From positions 4,030,001 through 4,094,000 of the forward strand of contig NZ_CP026304.1 of the NCBI RefSeq assembly GCF_003054555.1: 64,000 nt of DNA, written 5' to 3'. How positions within the stretch are numbered: position 1 is the stretch's first letter; each line of letters begins with the position of its first letter. The DNA comes from Streptomyces lunaelactis (GTDB lineage Bacteria > Actinomycetota > Actinomycetes > Streptomycetales > Streptomycetaceae). The notes under the pieces were generated by a model, which saw only the letters and a program-made list of their open reading frames with translations, searched no databases and had not been told where the DNA came from. The translations under genes were made by a program, and so were the position numbers. Shown one piece after another: positions 1-9,270 of this stretch.

Positions 1-317
1 ACCAGTTGAAGTACCTCTCCGAGCGGATCCCGGCCACCTTCGTCTATGCCGGACTCGACATGGACAGCACCGGTTTGTTCAACGGCACCCGCGGCAAACA
101 GATCGCCAGCCGCTTCGCGGTCCTGGAGAGCGGCGCGTTCCCCTACGGAACCCCGCGCCAGCGCGAGGACTGGCATGCCCTGGTCGCCACCCTCGAACAG
201 TCCCTGCGGCTCCACCGGCACACCCCGCCCCCTACTTCGCCTTGCTCTGATCCGTTTCGGTCCCACCGGCGCCCGGGCCGGACCAGACGGCGAGCTCACC
301 CTCGGGCAACGATATGA
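1..317 (+). CDS. C-terminal end of a TniB-like AAA ATPase (partial)
   Basis: The reading frame is open from the left edge, so only the last ~100 residues are present. The stretch with LKYLSERIPATFVYAG, then a GTRG motif and ...WHALVATLEQSLRL, resembles the end of the TniB/transposon-type NTP-binding proteins common on streptomycete mobile elements, which work with a DDE or serine recombinase to select target DNA. The family resemblance is from memory. Real homology probably ends near base 220: the last ~30 residues are low-complexity Pro/Arg/Ser sequence and overlap the opposite-strand gene. The partner transposase would lie outside the window to the left. The Walker motifs are not in view, so the ATPase call rests on the tail alone. 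Confidence 0.55.
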   Translation, partial: QLKYLSERIPATFVYAGLDMDSTGLFNGTRGKQIASRFAVLESGAFPYGTPRQREDWHALVATLEQSLRLHRHTPPPTSPCSDPFRSHRRPGRTRRRAHPRATI

Positions 318-687
318 AGCGCCATCCCGCTGGCCCCGTGACTTGCCACGCTTCGAACGTCGGGTCGGCCGGGCAGTTCAGATGGAAGCCCGTCTCGAAC
401 ACCAGCCGCAGTGTGCCGGACTTGAACGCGACCGCAGACGCGACTTTCGCCCCGAACAGAGGAAGGGCCGCTGCGACGTCCTGGGACTCCGGCGTCAGGA
501 GTACTGAGGGGTTGGTCCGGATCGACCCGCGCGAGAGACGGGCGGGTGCTTCCAATGCGACTTCCCAGTCCTCGTCAAGGGCCAGCACGAGTCGAAAGTC
601 GACGGTGATCCTGGTGATGCTGAGGCCACGGAGGTTCAGGATCCATCTGTCCTCGTGCTCGACGGGACCAGTTGCAGTGCTCACCAA
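232..687 (-). CDS. Small hypothetical protein (DUF6188-like)
   Basis: A 151-residue soluble protein with no signal peptide or membrane segment. It has a beta-rich look (alternating hydrophobic/charged segments such as RWILNLRGLSITRITVDFRL) and a Trp-containing C-terminal motif WRFISLPEGELAVW. It resembles a small streptomycete family annotated DUF6188, of unknown function; I recall this from memory and cannot confirm it. It has an uninterrupted frame with strong GC at third positions. Its 3' end overlaps the poorly conserved tail of the converging partial ATPase gene by 86 bases, which suggests the ATPase frame runs on past its natural end. Confidence 0.6.
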   Translation of the reverse strand: MVSTATGPVEHEDRWILNLRGLSITRITVDFRLVLALDEDWEVALEAPARLSRGSIRTNPSVLLTPESQDVAAALPLFGAKVASAVAFKSGTLRLVFETGFHLNCPADPTFEAWQVTGPAGWRFISLPEGELAVWSGPGAGGTETDQSKAK

Positions 688-891
688 TGCACCTTGGCCG
701 ATTTGGCAATCGAGAACCAGGGGGTTTCGCCGCTGTCAGGCGCCCAAACGAGAGGCCAGCTCGCGCGATGCGGAATCCCACGTCATCACCGTGGGCCGAG
801 CCGGCCCAGGGGACACCAGTGAGCCGGAGGGCGACCCTCATTGCGCCGGAGGTAACTCCCTTGTGCCAGAAGCCGTCTCCCTATGTATCGC

Positions 892-955
892 CTTGTATCG
901 AGCATTTGACACAAGACCCCGACCAGGGCATCTTGTACCCACTGCTTGATACAAG
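892..955 (+). promoter_or_regulatory. Probable operator/promoter of the GntR-membrane protein unit
   Basis: Two near-identical dyads flank this stretch: CTTGTATCGAG at 892-902 and the perfect dyad CTTGATACAAG at 945-955. Between them are a TTGACA hexamer (906-911) and further CTTGTA/ACAAG half-motifs. YtrA-type GntR regulators usually repress their own operon through such spaced dyads. The arrangement sits immediately upstream of the membrane-protein start at 977, so autoregulation by the GntR gene at 1758 is inferred. Confidence 0.5.
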
Positions 956-976
956 ATGATCTGGGGGGATCTCCAT

Positions 977-1765
977 ATGCTCGACACCGTCCCGCTCCAG
1001 TCCCGGTTCCTCGACCACGCCGACCACTACGCCCGCTGGTCCGGTCTGGCCATCGGCATCGTGGCCGCACAGCAGTTGGTCACGATGGAGAGCGGCGACA
1101 TCACGATGCCCCTCGTGTTCGCCATCACCGCTTTCGGCCTGTGCGCGGTGGGCGGTGTCCTGCTCGGCGACGCCCTGACCCTGCGTCCCCAGGAAGCGGT
1201 ACGCACCGCGAGTCTCGCCCCGCGCCTGGTCCGAGACCAAGTGCCGCCCCGTATGGCGCCCCTGCTTCTTCTGCAGGCGGCGTCCCTCGTCACCCTGCTG
1301 GTGATGGGTGCGGTCACGGCCTCCTCCGACCCCGCCCGGACAGCGGGGCGTGTCATCACCGTCACCTGCTAAGGGATGCGCGCATCCCTCGGTCCCTGGC
1401 CGGGCCTGTACTACAGCGGCCCGATGTTCGCCGCCCTCGCGGTCGGAACCCCCGTCTGCGTCTGGGCCCTGCGCCGTATCGCCCACGGCCCGGGCGACGA
1501 CCAGCAGCGCCGCGACCGCGCGTGGGCGATCACCGGAGCCTGGGGGCTGCTGGTGTCGAGCCAGGTGCTGCTCGTCGTTCTGATGATCTTCGTCGCGCTC
1601 ACGGAGAAGGCCTGCGCCGGCCCGCTGGGCGCCGCCACCATCGTGGTGATCTGCCCCCTGGGCCTGCTGAGCCTGTTCACCTTCGGATGGTCCCTGGTCA
1701 CCGTGGTGGCACCCCGGGCGGTCGACGACGAGGCAGCCGACGATGGGACTTTCGACGATGAGTGA
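977..1765 (+). pseudogene. Polytopic membrane protein gene interrupted by an in-frame TAA
   Basis: One continuous frame is broken at 1370-1372 by TAA and resumes two codons later at ATG 1376. The first part (131 residues from ATG 977, preceded by GGGGGGAT as ribosome site) has three hydrophobic segments. The second part (129 residues) has three more and ends in an acidic tail. Together they would make a six-span protein of about 262 residues. Both halves keep strong coding GC3, so the stop looks recent; GAA or CAA to TAA would need one substitution. The gene overlaps the GntR gene by 8 bases, as membrane partners of YtrA-type regulators often do. Alternatives are two separately translated three-span proteins, or a base error. 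No function is assigned. Confidence 0.6.
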
Positions 1766-2243
1766 CACCGCCGTCCGCGTCGACACCACCAGCCAGGTAC
1801 CGCCGTACGAGCAGATCCGCGCCCAGCTGGCCGCGCTGATCCGCACCGGCCGGCTGGCCGAGGGCGAGCGCCTGCCGACCGTGCGCCAGCTCGCCGCCGA
1901 CCTCGGTCTGGCGCCGGGCACCGTGGCCCGCGCCTACCGCGAGCTGGAGGCCGCCGAGCTGATCCGCACGCGCCGTGGCGCGGGCACCCGGGTCGCGGCG
2001 CTCCCGTCCGAGCCGCACTCGCACGATGCCGACCAACTCACCACTCTGGCCCGGGACTTCACCTCCGCTGCCCGAGCGCTCGGCGCCGACACCGAGGACA
2101 TCCTGACCGCCGTCCGCGACGCCCTGGACCCGGGGCCCGCCTCCTCCTCGGCCACCGCCGACAGCGGAGCAGGTGGCCCCAAGACGGCCGAGGCGTCGGC
2201 GCAAGTCACAGGCGTGAGGAACAGGCTTGAGCAGCAGGCGTAA
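1758..2243 (+). CDS. GntR-family regulator, YtrA subfamily
   Basis: A 161-residue DNA-binding regulator. The N-terminal winged helix-turn-helix (about residues 12-80) contains PPYEQIRAQLAALIRTG, LPTVRQLAADLGLAPGTVARAYRELEAAELIRTRRGAGT, the standard GntR signature. The short C-terminal region (about 80 residues) is too small for FadR/HutC effector domains, which fits the YtrA subfamily. Such proteins usually repress an adjacent membrane or ABC transporter gene. The start at ATG 1758 overlaps the stop of the membrane gene (translational coupling). If the membrane gene is really broken, this regulator may have lost its main target. Downstream is a 10 bp-stem hairpin. Confidence 0.85.
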   Translation: MSDTAVRVDTTSQVPPYEQIRAQLAALIRTGRLAEGERLPTVRQLAADLGLAPGTVARAYRELEAAELIRTRRGAGTRVAALPSEPHSHDADQLTTLARDFTSAARALGADTEDILTAVRDALDPGPASSSATADSGAGGPKTAEASAQVTGVRNRLEQQA

Positions 2244-2293
2244 GTAACAGACGTAACAGGCACAGGTAACAGTGGGTGATGAGCCACTGTTAC
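2244..2293 (+). terminator. GTAACAG repeats and terminator hairpin after the GntR gene
   Basis: The heptamer GTAACAG occurs three times just past the stop codon (2244, 2253, 2266). The third copy opens a perfect 10 bp stem, GTAACAGTGG/CCACTGTTAC (2266-2275 and 2284-2293), with an 8-base loop. There is no U-tract, as is usual in streptomycetes. Downstream to 2478 I see only a (AGGAAC)n-like short tandem repeat at 2371-2393 and no supported gene. Confidence 0.55.
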
Positions 2294-2478
2294 GCCACGG
2301 CGCGACCACTGAAACGTTCCGTTCCTACGGTCCTGGCGCAGCCGGAGAACCTCCACTCCGGATCGGCCAGAGGAACAGGAACAGGAACAGGACCGGCAGC
2401 TGGACTACCAGTCGTGGCTGACGACCCAGGCGTGGTATCAGTTCCAACGGCCCACCCTTCCGAGCCACGGCTGCGCCC

Positions 2479-3918
<1,440 letters not shown>

Positions 3919-4136
3919 TTAACGATGTTGAATTCAGGCCAGCCGCTCCGCGCAGTCCGGCGGCACGCACACCCGCACACCCGCACCTCCGCGCCGAGTC
4001 CCCGCAACCGCACCGCGAGTCCCACCGGCGGTTCGACTTTCCCGCGCAACCCGTACGCCGACAACAACTCACGTACTTAGCGAATCTGCCATTTCCGCAG
4101 GCCCTGGCCTTGGCCGGCCATTCTGCGGCACGACCC

Positions 4137-4155
4137 GGGCCTTGCCGCAAGCCCC
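4137..4155 (-). promoter_or_regulatory. Rifamycin-associated element (RAE) upstream of rox
   Basis: The 19-mer GGGCCTTGCCGCAAGCCCC (reverse strand GGGGCTTGCGGCAAGGCCC) is a near-perfect inverted repeat. It matches the cis element described upstream of rifamycin-inactivating genes and helR in actinomycetes, as I remember it. Its position upstream of rox supports rifamycin-inducible expression of rox. Confidence 0.8.
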
Positions 4156-4178
4156 CCGGTGCGCTATATCTTGAGAGT

Positions 4179-4202
4179 GGCAAGGAGTGGTAACTCCTTG
4201 CC
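4179..4202. terminator. Perfect palindrome with T-rich flank next to the RAE
   Basis: GGCAAGGAGT (4179-4188) and ACTCCTTGCC (4193-4202) form a perfect 10 bp stem with a 4-base loop. On the + strand TTTGCCTTTTG follows, giving the shape of an intrinsic terminator. It begins 23 bases from the RAE. It may insulate the rox promoter region from + strand transcription or act as an operator; the sequence alone cannot decide. From here to 4360 there is a GC3-rich + strand stretch but no gene I can support. Confidence 0.5.
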
Positions 4203-4360
4203 TTTGCCTTTTGTCGTCCGCTGTGGACGGACAACTGTCGACGACCATCGGCCCGGACGCGCCCGTCGGCGACACGGCGCAGACGGTCACCGAACGCATC
4301 GCGGCGGCCCTGGCTCCGGATCACCCTCTTGGCCGACTGACCCCGATGCTGTCGGCGGAG

Positions 4361-4867
4361 TTACCCGGCGGCACCGTCGAGTGCTCCGCTCAGGTTCCGG
4401 ACGTAGGAAATCCCTGGGCGGCCGTCCAGCCGGATCTCGCCGACGGGTACGAATCCCGTACGGGCCAGCACCGCTCGCGAGCCCGCGTTGTCGAGCGTCG
4501 TCACGGCCCGCAGCGTGGTCAGGCCGTACTCCGTTGTGGACAGGGCACATACCTGCTGGACGGCAGCCGTGGCCAGGCCCCGTCCGGCCGCCTTCTCGGC
4601 GATCCGGTAGCCGAGTTCGGCCGAGCGGTCCGCGACGTCGATCAGGTTGACCCGTCCCTGCACCGCACCGTCGTTGTCCACCAGGACATGGAAGTGGTGC
4701 AGCCCGGCGGCCTGTTCAGCGAGCAGGTCGCCGTGTCGTGCGTCGAATCCGGCGAAGTAGCCGTCACCACGGTCGGGAATCGACGCGGCGAAGTACGCCC
4801 GGTTCTCGCGCTCGAACTGGAGCAGGGCCGGAGCGTGATCGAGGCGGAGACGCTGGAGTTCGGGCAT
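4361..4867 (-). CDS. GNAT acetyltransferase, RimJ/RimL type
   Basis: A 168-residue GNAT enzyme transferring acetyl from acetyl-CoA to an amine. The acetyl-CoA loop appears as ELGYRIAEKAAGRGLATAAVQQV (about residues 86-108; the R/Q-x-x-G-x-A pyrophosphate loop is AAGRGLAT). It is followed by the typical RimJ/L ending LRAVTTLDNAGSRAVLARTGFVPVGE. No membrane segments. Substrates in this subfamily range from ribosomal protein N-termini to antibiotics, and nothing here fixes it. It is divergent from the DinB-like gene and lies between two rifamycin-linked genes, but a link to antibiotic resistance is only positional. Confidence 0.8.
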   Translation of the reverse strand: MPELQRLRLDHAPALLQFERENRAYFAASIPDRGDGYFAGFDARHGDLLAEQAAGLHHFHVLVDNDGAVQGRVNLIDVADRSAELGYRIAEKAAGRGLATAAVQQVCALSTTEYGLTTLRAVTTLDNAGSRAVLARTGFVPVGEIRLDGRPGISYVRNLSGALDGAAG

Positions 4868-4947
4868 GCGACAACGCTACGCACCCTCGGATATCTGAAC
4901 GACTCTGCCCCCGTCGTTGGGTAGCGTCTGGCACCGGCCGATACGTG

Positions 4948-4959
4948 GCCGCAAGCCCC
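4948..4959 (+). promoter_or_regulatory. Half-site matching the RAE upstream of the DinB-like gene
   Basis: GCCGCAAGCCCC here is identical to 12 contiguous bases of the RAE at 4144-4155, but the other arm (CTTGCC) is replaced by unrelated sequence (TACGTG). It lies 25 bases before the GTG start at 4984. A 12-base identity within 800 bp may be a decayed element or chance in 72% GC DNA. Confidence 0.3.
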
Positions 4960-4983
4960 CGCCGCCGTCGAGAGGATTCAGCA

Positions 4984-5490
4984 GTGTCCGACGAACGAAT
5001 CGGCCCGCCCCTGCTCGGCGGCGAGCGCGAGACGGTGCGCGCCTTCCTCGACTTCCACCGCGCGACACTCGCCATGAAGTGCGACGGCCTCTCCGACGAG
5101 GACCTGCAAGCGCAGTCGATGCCGCCGTCGACGCTCTCTCTGCTCGGCCTGGTGCGGCACATGGCCGAGGTGGAGCGCACCTGGTTCCGCCGGGTGATCA
5201 ACGGGGAGGACATACCGCTCGTGTGGTCGGACGAGGGCGATTACCAGGTGGCGTACGACGCGAGCGCGTCCACGCGCTCGGAGGCGTTCGGGGCCTGGCA
5301 GAGGGAAGTTGAGCACTCCCGCCGGATCGAGGAGAAGGCGGAGTCCCTCGACGTCACCGGCTACCAGCCCCGGTGGGGCGAGCAGGTGTCGCTCCGGCTG
5401 GTGATGCTGCACATGGTGCACGAGTACGCCCGGCACAACGGCCACGCCGACTTCCTCCGCGAGGGCATCGACGGGACGGTCGGGGCCTGA
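4984..5490 (+). CDS. DinB-like/DUF664 metalloenzyme
   Basis: A 168-residue four-helix-bundle protein of the DinB/DUF664 superfamily, which holds metal-dependent thiol transferases (mycothiol- or bacillithiol-dependent) and detoxification enzymes. The metal-binding His positions are visible in LVRHMAEVERTWFRR (~residue 60), and in HMVHEYARHNGHADFLRE near the C terminus. The start at GTG 4984 is chosen because GAGAGGA precedes it and the N terminus then matches the typical DUF664 length. It is divergent from the GNAT and lies near rox and the HelD-type gene. Mycothiol-dependent detoxification would fit streptomycete biology, but the substrate is unknown. Confidence 0.78.
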   Translation: MSDERIGPPLLGGERETVRAFLDFHRATLAMKCDGLSDEDLQAQSMPPSTLSLLGLVRHMAEVERTWFRRVINGEDIPLVWSDEGDYQVAYDASASTRSEAFGAWQREVEHSRRIEEKAESLDVTGYQPRWGEQVSLRLVMLHMVHEYARHNGHADFLREGIDGTVGA

Positions 5491-5538
5491 GGGGGACGGT
5501 CTGGCCGTAGCGGGGTGTCCTGCTCGCCGACGGGTGTC

Positions 5539-7605
5539 CTACTCACCGCCCCTTCGGATCTCCAGCTCCGGCGGCAACGGGCCGCGGTGCAGCACGTCGA
5601 GCCGGGACACCGCGCGAGTGAGCACGACATACAGCCGGTGCAGGCCGCGCGTCTCCGCCCCCGCGATCGCCGCCGGTTCGGCGACGACGACATGGTCGTA
5701 CTCCAGGCCCTTGGCGACCGTCGCGGGCAGTACGGTCACGCGCGCCTCGGCCGCGAGGTCGTCGGCCGTGGCGGTCGCGATGCCCGCCTCCGCGAGCGCC
5801 GCGCGCAGCCGGTCCGTCTCCGGGCCGTCCGCGATCACCCCGATCGAGCCCTGGTGGTCCAGCGCCGCCCGCACCGCATCGACCGTCGCGGCGGCCAGGT
5901 CGTCGACCTCGCGGATCGTCAGCTCACCGTCCCCGCGCATCGATCGGGCCGGAGGTACGTCGACGCCCAGCGCCGGGACCAGCCGGTTGGCGAGGTCCAC
6001 GATTGCCGCCGGCACCCGGAACCCGGTCGTCAGCGGCACCACGGCCGCCTGCTCCTTGCCCAGGTGAGCCAGTTGCTCGGACCACGTGCGAGCGGCCCAC
6101 GGTGTGGTGCCCTGCGCGAGGTCGCCCAGCACGGTCAGCGAGCCGAAGCCGGCCCGGCGGGCGACGGCGCGGCACTGCATCGGTGAGAGGTCCTGTGCCT
6201 CGTCGACGACGATGTGGCCGTAGCCCTCGGGGCGTTCCATCAGACCGGCGAGCTCGTCGAGGAGCACGAGATCGGCGGCCGACCACTTCGCGGACTTGTA
6301 CGAGCGCGGAGGCCGGTCCCAGCGGATGGCATCCTGCTCCGCCCCCGAGAGCAGCGGGTCGGCAGCTCGGGCCGGGTCGGTGAGCAGCGCGGCCAGCACC
6401 TCTTCCGGCTGCGTATGCGGCCACACCGTGTCGACGAACGCGGAGACCGCACGCGCCCGGCCGACCTTCTGCACCCACGTGTTGCCCATCGGTCCGGCCC
6501 GTCGCTCCGCCCGGAGCTGGATGGCGCGCACGGCGCGGGTGCGGACGCGTTCGCGGCCGACGGCGTACGGCGGTGCTTCCGCCCGCACCTCGGCGACGAT
6601 CTGCTCCAGCTCGTCGAGCGGGACGCGCCAGCGGTACGAGCCGTCGGGCACGGCGACCTCCTCGGCGGGCGCCGACACCCTCACGTACAGCGCCCGGTGC
6701 AGGACGGCGGCCATCCGGGCGTCGTGCTTGACGACCGCGGCGGCCTCGCTGTCCTGCGTCCGCACCTCGTGGCGGGCGATCTCGTCGTCGACCGTCGACT
6801 GGCGGATACCGGTCTCGCCGAGCGAGGGCAGCACCTCGGAGATGTACGAGAGGAAGGTCCGGTTGGGGCCGAGGATCAGCAGTCCGCGGCGCTGGATGCG
6901 CTGCGGATAGGTGTAGAGGAGATACGCGGCCCGGTGCAGGCCGACGGCGGTCTTCCCGGTGCCGGGGGCGCCCTGGACGCAGACGGATTCGGCGAGCCCG
7001 GACCGTACGAGATCGTCCTGCTCGGGCTGAATGGTGGCCGCGATGTCGCGCATCGGGCCGACGCGCGGCCGCTCGATCTCGCCGGCCAGGATCGCGCTCC
7101 CGGCCGAGTCGCCGGCGGTCAGCCGCTCGTCCTCGAGACTGCTCAGATCGGCGGAATCTCCCTTGCTCCAGGGCGCCCAGCCGAAGCGGCGGCGTACGGC
7201 GACGCCCTGCGGATCGCGGGCGCTCGCCTGGTAGAAGGCGCGCGAGACGGGAGCGCGCCAGTCGACGACTAGGGGCGGGGCAGTGCCGTGTAGGGGCTGT
7301 TCGGTGATACGGCGGCGGCCGATGTGGTAGCTCTGCCCGTCCAGGTGGTCGAGGCGGCCGAAGAACAGCGGGCTGTCCGGCTCCTCGTTCAACGCCTTGG
7401 CCCAGCTGCGCAGTTGGTAGCCGAGGACTTCGGCGTCGGCGCCGGAGGCGAAGGCGTTCTCGCCGCTGACGACTTGCTGGGTGGCGCCTTCGGCCATGCC
7501 GGTCATGGCCGCACGGCAGGCCTCATGGAAGTTTCGCTCCCGCGTCAGTTCCTGGGTGAGTCCGTGGGCCGGTTCCTGGGTGAGCGCATCGTCGGGTGCC
7601 GTCAT
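5539..7605 (-). CDS. helD: HelD/HelR-type RNA polymerase-recycling ATPase
   Basis: A 688-residue UvrD/Rep-like superfamily 1 NTPase of the HelD class, which removes stalled RNA polymerase from DNA or nucleic acid using ATP. A charged N-terminal helical arm (residues ~1-70) is followed by Walker A GAPGTGKT (212-219), an insertion with basic helices (~340-400), Walker B VVDEAQD (~466-472), GDLAQGTTPWA and C-terminal motifs (VLPATVAKGLEYDHVVV, LYVVLTRAVSRL). The actinobacterial subgroup HelR protects polymerase from rifamycin and is induced through an RAE. Rox is only 1.6 kb away, but no RAE lies directly upstream here. It could therefore be the housekeeping HelD or a HelR under TetR control. 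It is 43 bp downstream of a TetR gene, same strand. Confidence 0.85.
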   Translation of the reverse strand: MTAPDDALTQEPAHGLTQELTRERNFHEACRAAMTGMAEGATQQVVSGENAFASGADAEVLGYQLRSWAKALNEEPDSPLFFGRLDHLDGQSYHIGRRRITEQPLHGTAPPLVVDWRAPVSRAFYQASARDPQGVAVRRRFGWAPWSKGDSADLSSLEDERLTAGDSAGSAILAGEIERPRVGPMRDIAATIQPEQDDLVRSGLAESVCVQGAPGTGKTAVGLHRAAYLLYTYPQRIQRRGLLILGPNRTFLSYISEVLPSLGETGIRQSTVDDEIARHEVRTQDSEAAAVVKHDARMAAVLHRALYVRVSAPAEEVAVPDGSYRWRVPLDELEQIVAEVRAEAPPYAVGRERVRTRAVRAIQLRAERRAGPMGNTWVQKVGRARAVSAFVDTVWPHTQPEEVLAALLTDPARAADPLLSGAEQDAIRWDRPPRSYKSAKWSAADLVLLDELAGLMERPEGYGHIVVDEAQDLSPMQCRAVARRAGFGSLTVLGDLAQGTTPWAARTWSEQLAHLGKEQAAVVPLTTGFRVPAAIVDLANRLVPALGVDVPPARSMRGDGELTIREVDDLAAATVDAVRAALDHQGSIGVIADGPETDRLRAALAEAGIATATADDLAAEARVTVLPATVAKGLEYDHVVVAEPAAIAGAETRGLHRLYVVLTRAVSRLDVLHRGPLPPELEIRRGGE

Positions 7606-7621
7606 TCCACCGAGAATAACG

Positions 7622-7642
7622 TAACCGAGTTAAGTTTTTAAC
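7622..7642 (-). promoter_or_regulatory. Overlapping AT-rich palindromes between tetR and the HelD-type gene
   Basis: TAACCGAGTTA (7622-7632) and GTTAAGTTTTTAAC (7629-7642) are two overlapping dyads in an AT-rich 43 bp gap, conspicuous in this GC-rich DNA. They sit 17-37 bases upstream of the start at 7605, where an operator or AT-rich promoter would act. Binding by the adjacent TetR is inferred. Confidence 0.45.
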
Positions 7643-7648
7643 CGCGAC

Positions 7649-8257
7649 TCACTCGAGGCCGCCGCCCAGCTGCCCGAACGCCAGCGCCGCCGCGGCGACC
7701 GCGTCCGGACGGACCTGCTCGGCGCTCTCCCCCGCCGCGATCCGCCGCCAGTTCTCCTCGGCCAGGATCCGCTGCACGGCGACGATCTGGCCGGCCGCGA
7801 GCCGTGCGCCGAGCCCGCCGCCGAGGGCAGCGGCCAGCGCCGACTCCGACCTGCCCTGGTACGCGTACAGCCGCGCGACCAGGCTCGGCGTCCCGTACAG
7901 CAGCCGGTGGTAGGCGAGTACGCCCTCCTCGTCACTGAGCCCGGTCACCGGGTCGCGCCGCTCCAGACCGTCGAGGAAGTGCCGGTGCAGGGCGTGCAGC
8001 GGGGAGTGCCCGGCCGGCCGGGCCGCCACGACACGGGCGGCCTCGTCCTCGTGGTCGGCGAACCGGTGCAGCGCCAGGTCCTCCTTCGCGGGGAAGTACC
8101 GGAAGAGGGTCGGCTTGGAGACATCCGCGGCGGCCGCGACCTCGGCGACCGGGACCGCGTCGAAGCCCTTCTCCAGGAAGAGCGCGATCGCGGCATCCGA
8201 GATCGCCCGGTACGTCTGCCGCTTCTTGCGCTCGCGCAATCCCGTTTCACCGCTCAT
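7649..8257 (-). CDS. TetR-family regulator next to the HelD-type gene
   Basis: A 202-residue TetR repressor. The N-terminal helix-turn-helix is clear: RKKRQTYRAISDAAIALFLEKGFDAVPVAEVAAAADVSKPTLFRYFPAKEDL (residues ~10-60). The C-terminal ligand-binding domain (~70-200) is helical and unassigned. The start codon lies inside a 14 bp tandem duplication (8247-8274). The copy upstream gives ATG-AGC-GGT-GAG-TCA-TGA, a five-codon frame whose stop overlaps the real ATG. The gene precedes the HelD-type gene on the same strand with palindromes between, so co-transcription or repression of that gene is likely. The ligand is unknown. Confidence 0.85.
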   Translation of the reverse strand: MSGETGLRERKKRQTYRAISDAAIALFLEKGFDAVPVAEVAAAADVSKPTLFRYFPAKEDLALHRFADHEDEAARVVAARPAGHSPLHALHRHFLDGLERRDPVTGLSDEEGVLAYHRLLYGTPSLVARLYAYQGRSESALAAALGGGLGARLAAGQIVAVQRILAEENWRRIAAGESAEQVRPDAVAAAALAFGQLGGGLE

Positions 8258-8432
8258 GACTCACCGCTCATGACGACGAGCGTACGCATCCGAGGCCGAC
8301 CTCAACCGCACGTGAGGTCAGCGAGGGACGGACGCTGCTCGGGAAGGTGCTGCCGACGACGTGACGGGACAGGTTCGGGGGCGGCCCGAGACAGGTCGCG
8401 TGAGCGAATCGCACCCCGGCCCTCGCGCCTCC

Positions 8433-9197
8433 TCAGCGGCGTCGTTCGATCAGCACCTCAATGCCGTCCAGCACCCGGTCCAGGCCGAAGGTGAACTCGA
8501 AGTCCGGGTCGTCCGGTTCGAACATCACGTCGGACTCCAGCATGCGCGCGAGCGCCGGATAGCGGTCCGGGTCCGCGAACCTCTTCAGGGTCCGGCCGTA
8601 TCGGGCCATGACCTCCTCGGGCGAGAGCCCGCTCGCCTCGATCGCCGCACCCAGGTCCGCCATCAGCAGCGCCTCGTTCCGCACGAAGCCGCCGACCAGC
8701 AGGATCACCGAGATCTTCTCGCCCTCGTCGAGCCCGGTGTCCTCCAGCGCGACCAGGGCCTGCTCCCACCAGGCCACCGAGTTGGGCGTGGCGGGCGGCC
8801 CCGAGATGGGGATGCGCAGGGCCCACAGGTTCCGGTGGAACACCTCGCGCTGCGCCCGCGCCCACGCCGCCAGCGCCTCCCGCCAGCCGGTGCCGGGTGC
8901 GGGGTGCGGGGGCGGCGTTCCGATGACCGCCTCCTGCATCAGGATGTAGAGCTCGTCCTTGGCGGCGACATATCGGTAGAGCGACATCGTCGAGACGCCG
9001 AGCTCCTTGGCGATCCGCCCCATGGAGACCGCGGCGAGCCCTTCCGCGGCCGCGACGGCGACGGCCGTGTCGACAATGCGGTCCAGGCTGAGCCCGGGCT
9101 TGGGGCCCTTCGCGGGGCGTTCGCGCAGGCCCCAGGCGGCTTCGATGCTGGCGGGCAGCCCGGTATCGCTGACGTCGCCGCGCCTGCTGCCGGTCAT
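8433..9197 (-). CDS. TetR-family regulator of the DrrAB-type exporter
   Basis: A 254-residue TetR regulator with the TetR_C (tetracycline-repressor-like) C-terminal domain. The HTH lies at about residues 34-80 (LSLDRIVDTAVAVAAAEGLAAVSMGRIAKELGVSTMSLYRYVAAKDELYILM). Start ATG 9197 is chosen; an in-frame ATG at 9242 would add 15 Arg-rich residues and run into the operator region. It is divergent from the ABC transporter pair, and the 23 bp palindrome at 9271-9293 lies between them. This is the standard layout for drug-sensing repressors controlling efflux. The effector is not identifiable. Confidence 0.88.
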   Translation of the reverse strand: MTGSRRGDVSDTGLPASIEAAWGLRERPAKGPKPGLSLDRIVDTAVAVAAAEGLAAVSMGRIAKELGVSTMSLYRYVAAKDELYILMQEAVIGTPPPHPAPGTGWREALAAWARAQREVFHRNLWALRIPISGPPATPNSVAWWEQALVALEDTGLDEGEKISVILLVGGFVRNEALLMADLGAAIEASGLSPEEVMARYGRTLKRFADPDRYPALARMLESDVMFEPDDPDFEFTFGLDRVLDGIEVLIERRR

Positions 9198-9270
9198 CAC
9201 CCTCCGCCTTCGCCCGCTCGTCTGCTCTTGCGCTTGACGCACATCCTAGTAATGCGTAACCCTTACACAG

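Noticed and set aside
1370..1372. Stop-codon recoding or read-through at the TAA
   Set aside because: TAA is the least leaky stop, and no selenocysteine-type or stimulatory structure is visible.
4187..4360. GC3-rich plus-strand stretch after the palindrome
   Set aside because: Could be a gene fragment, but no family recognised and the frame soon runs antisense into the GNAT gene.
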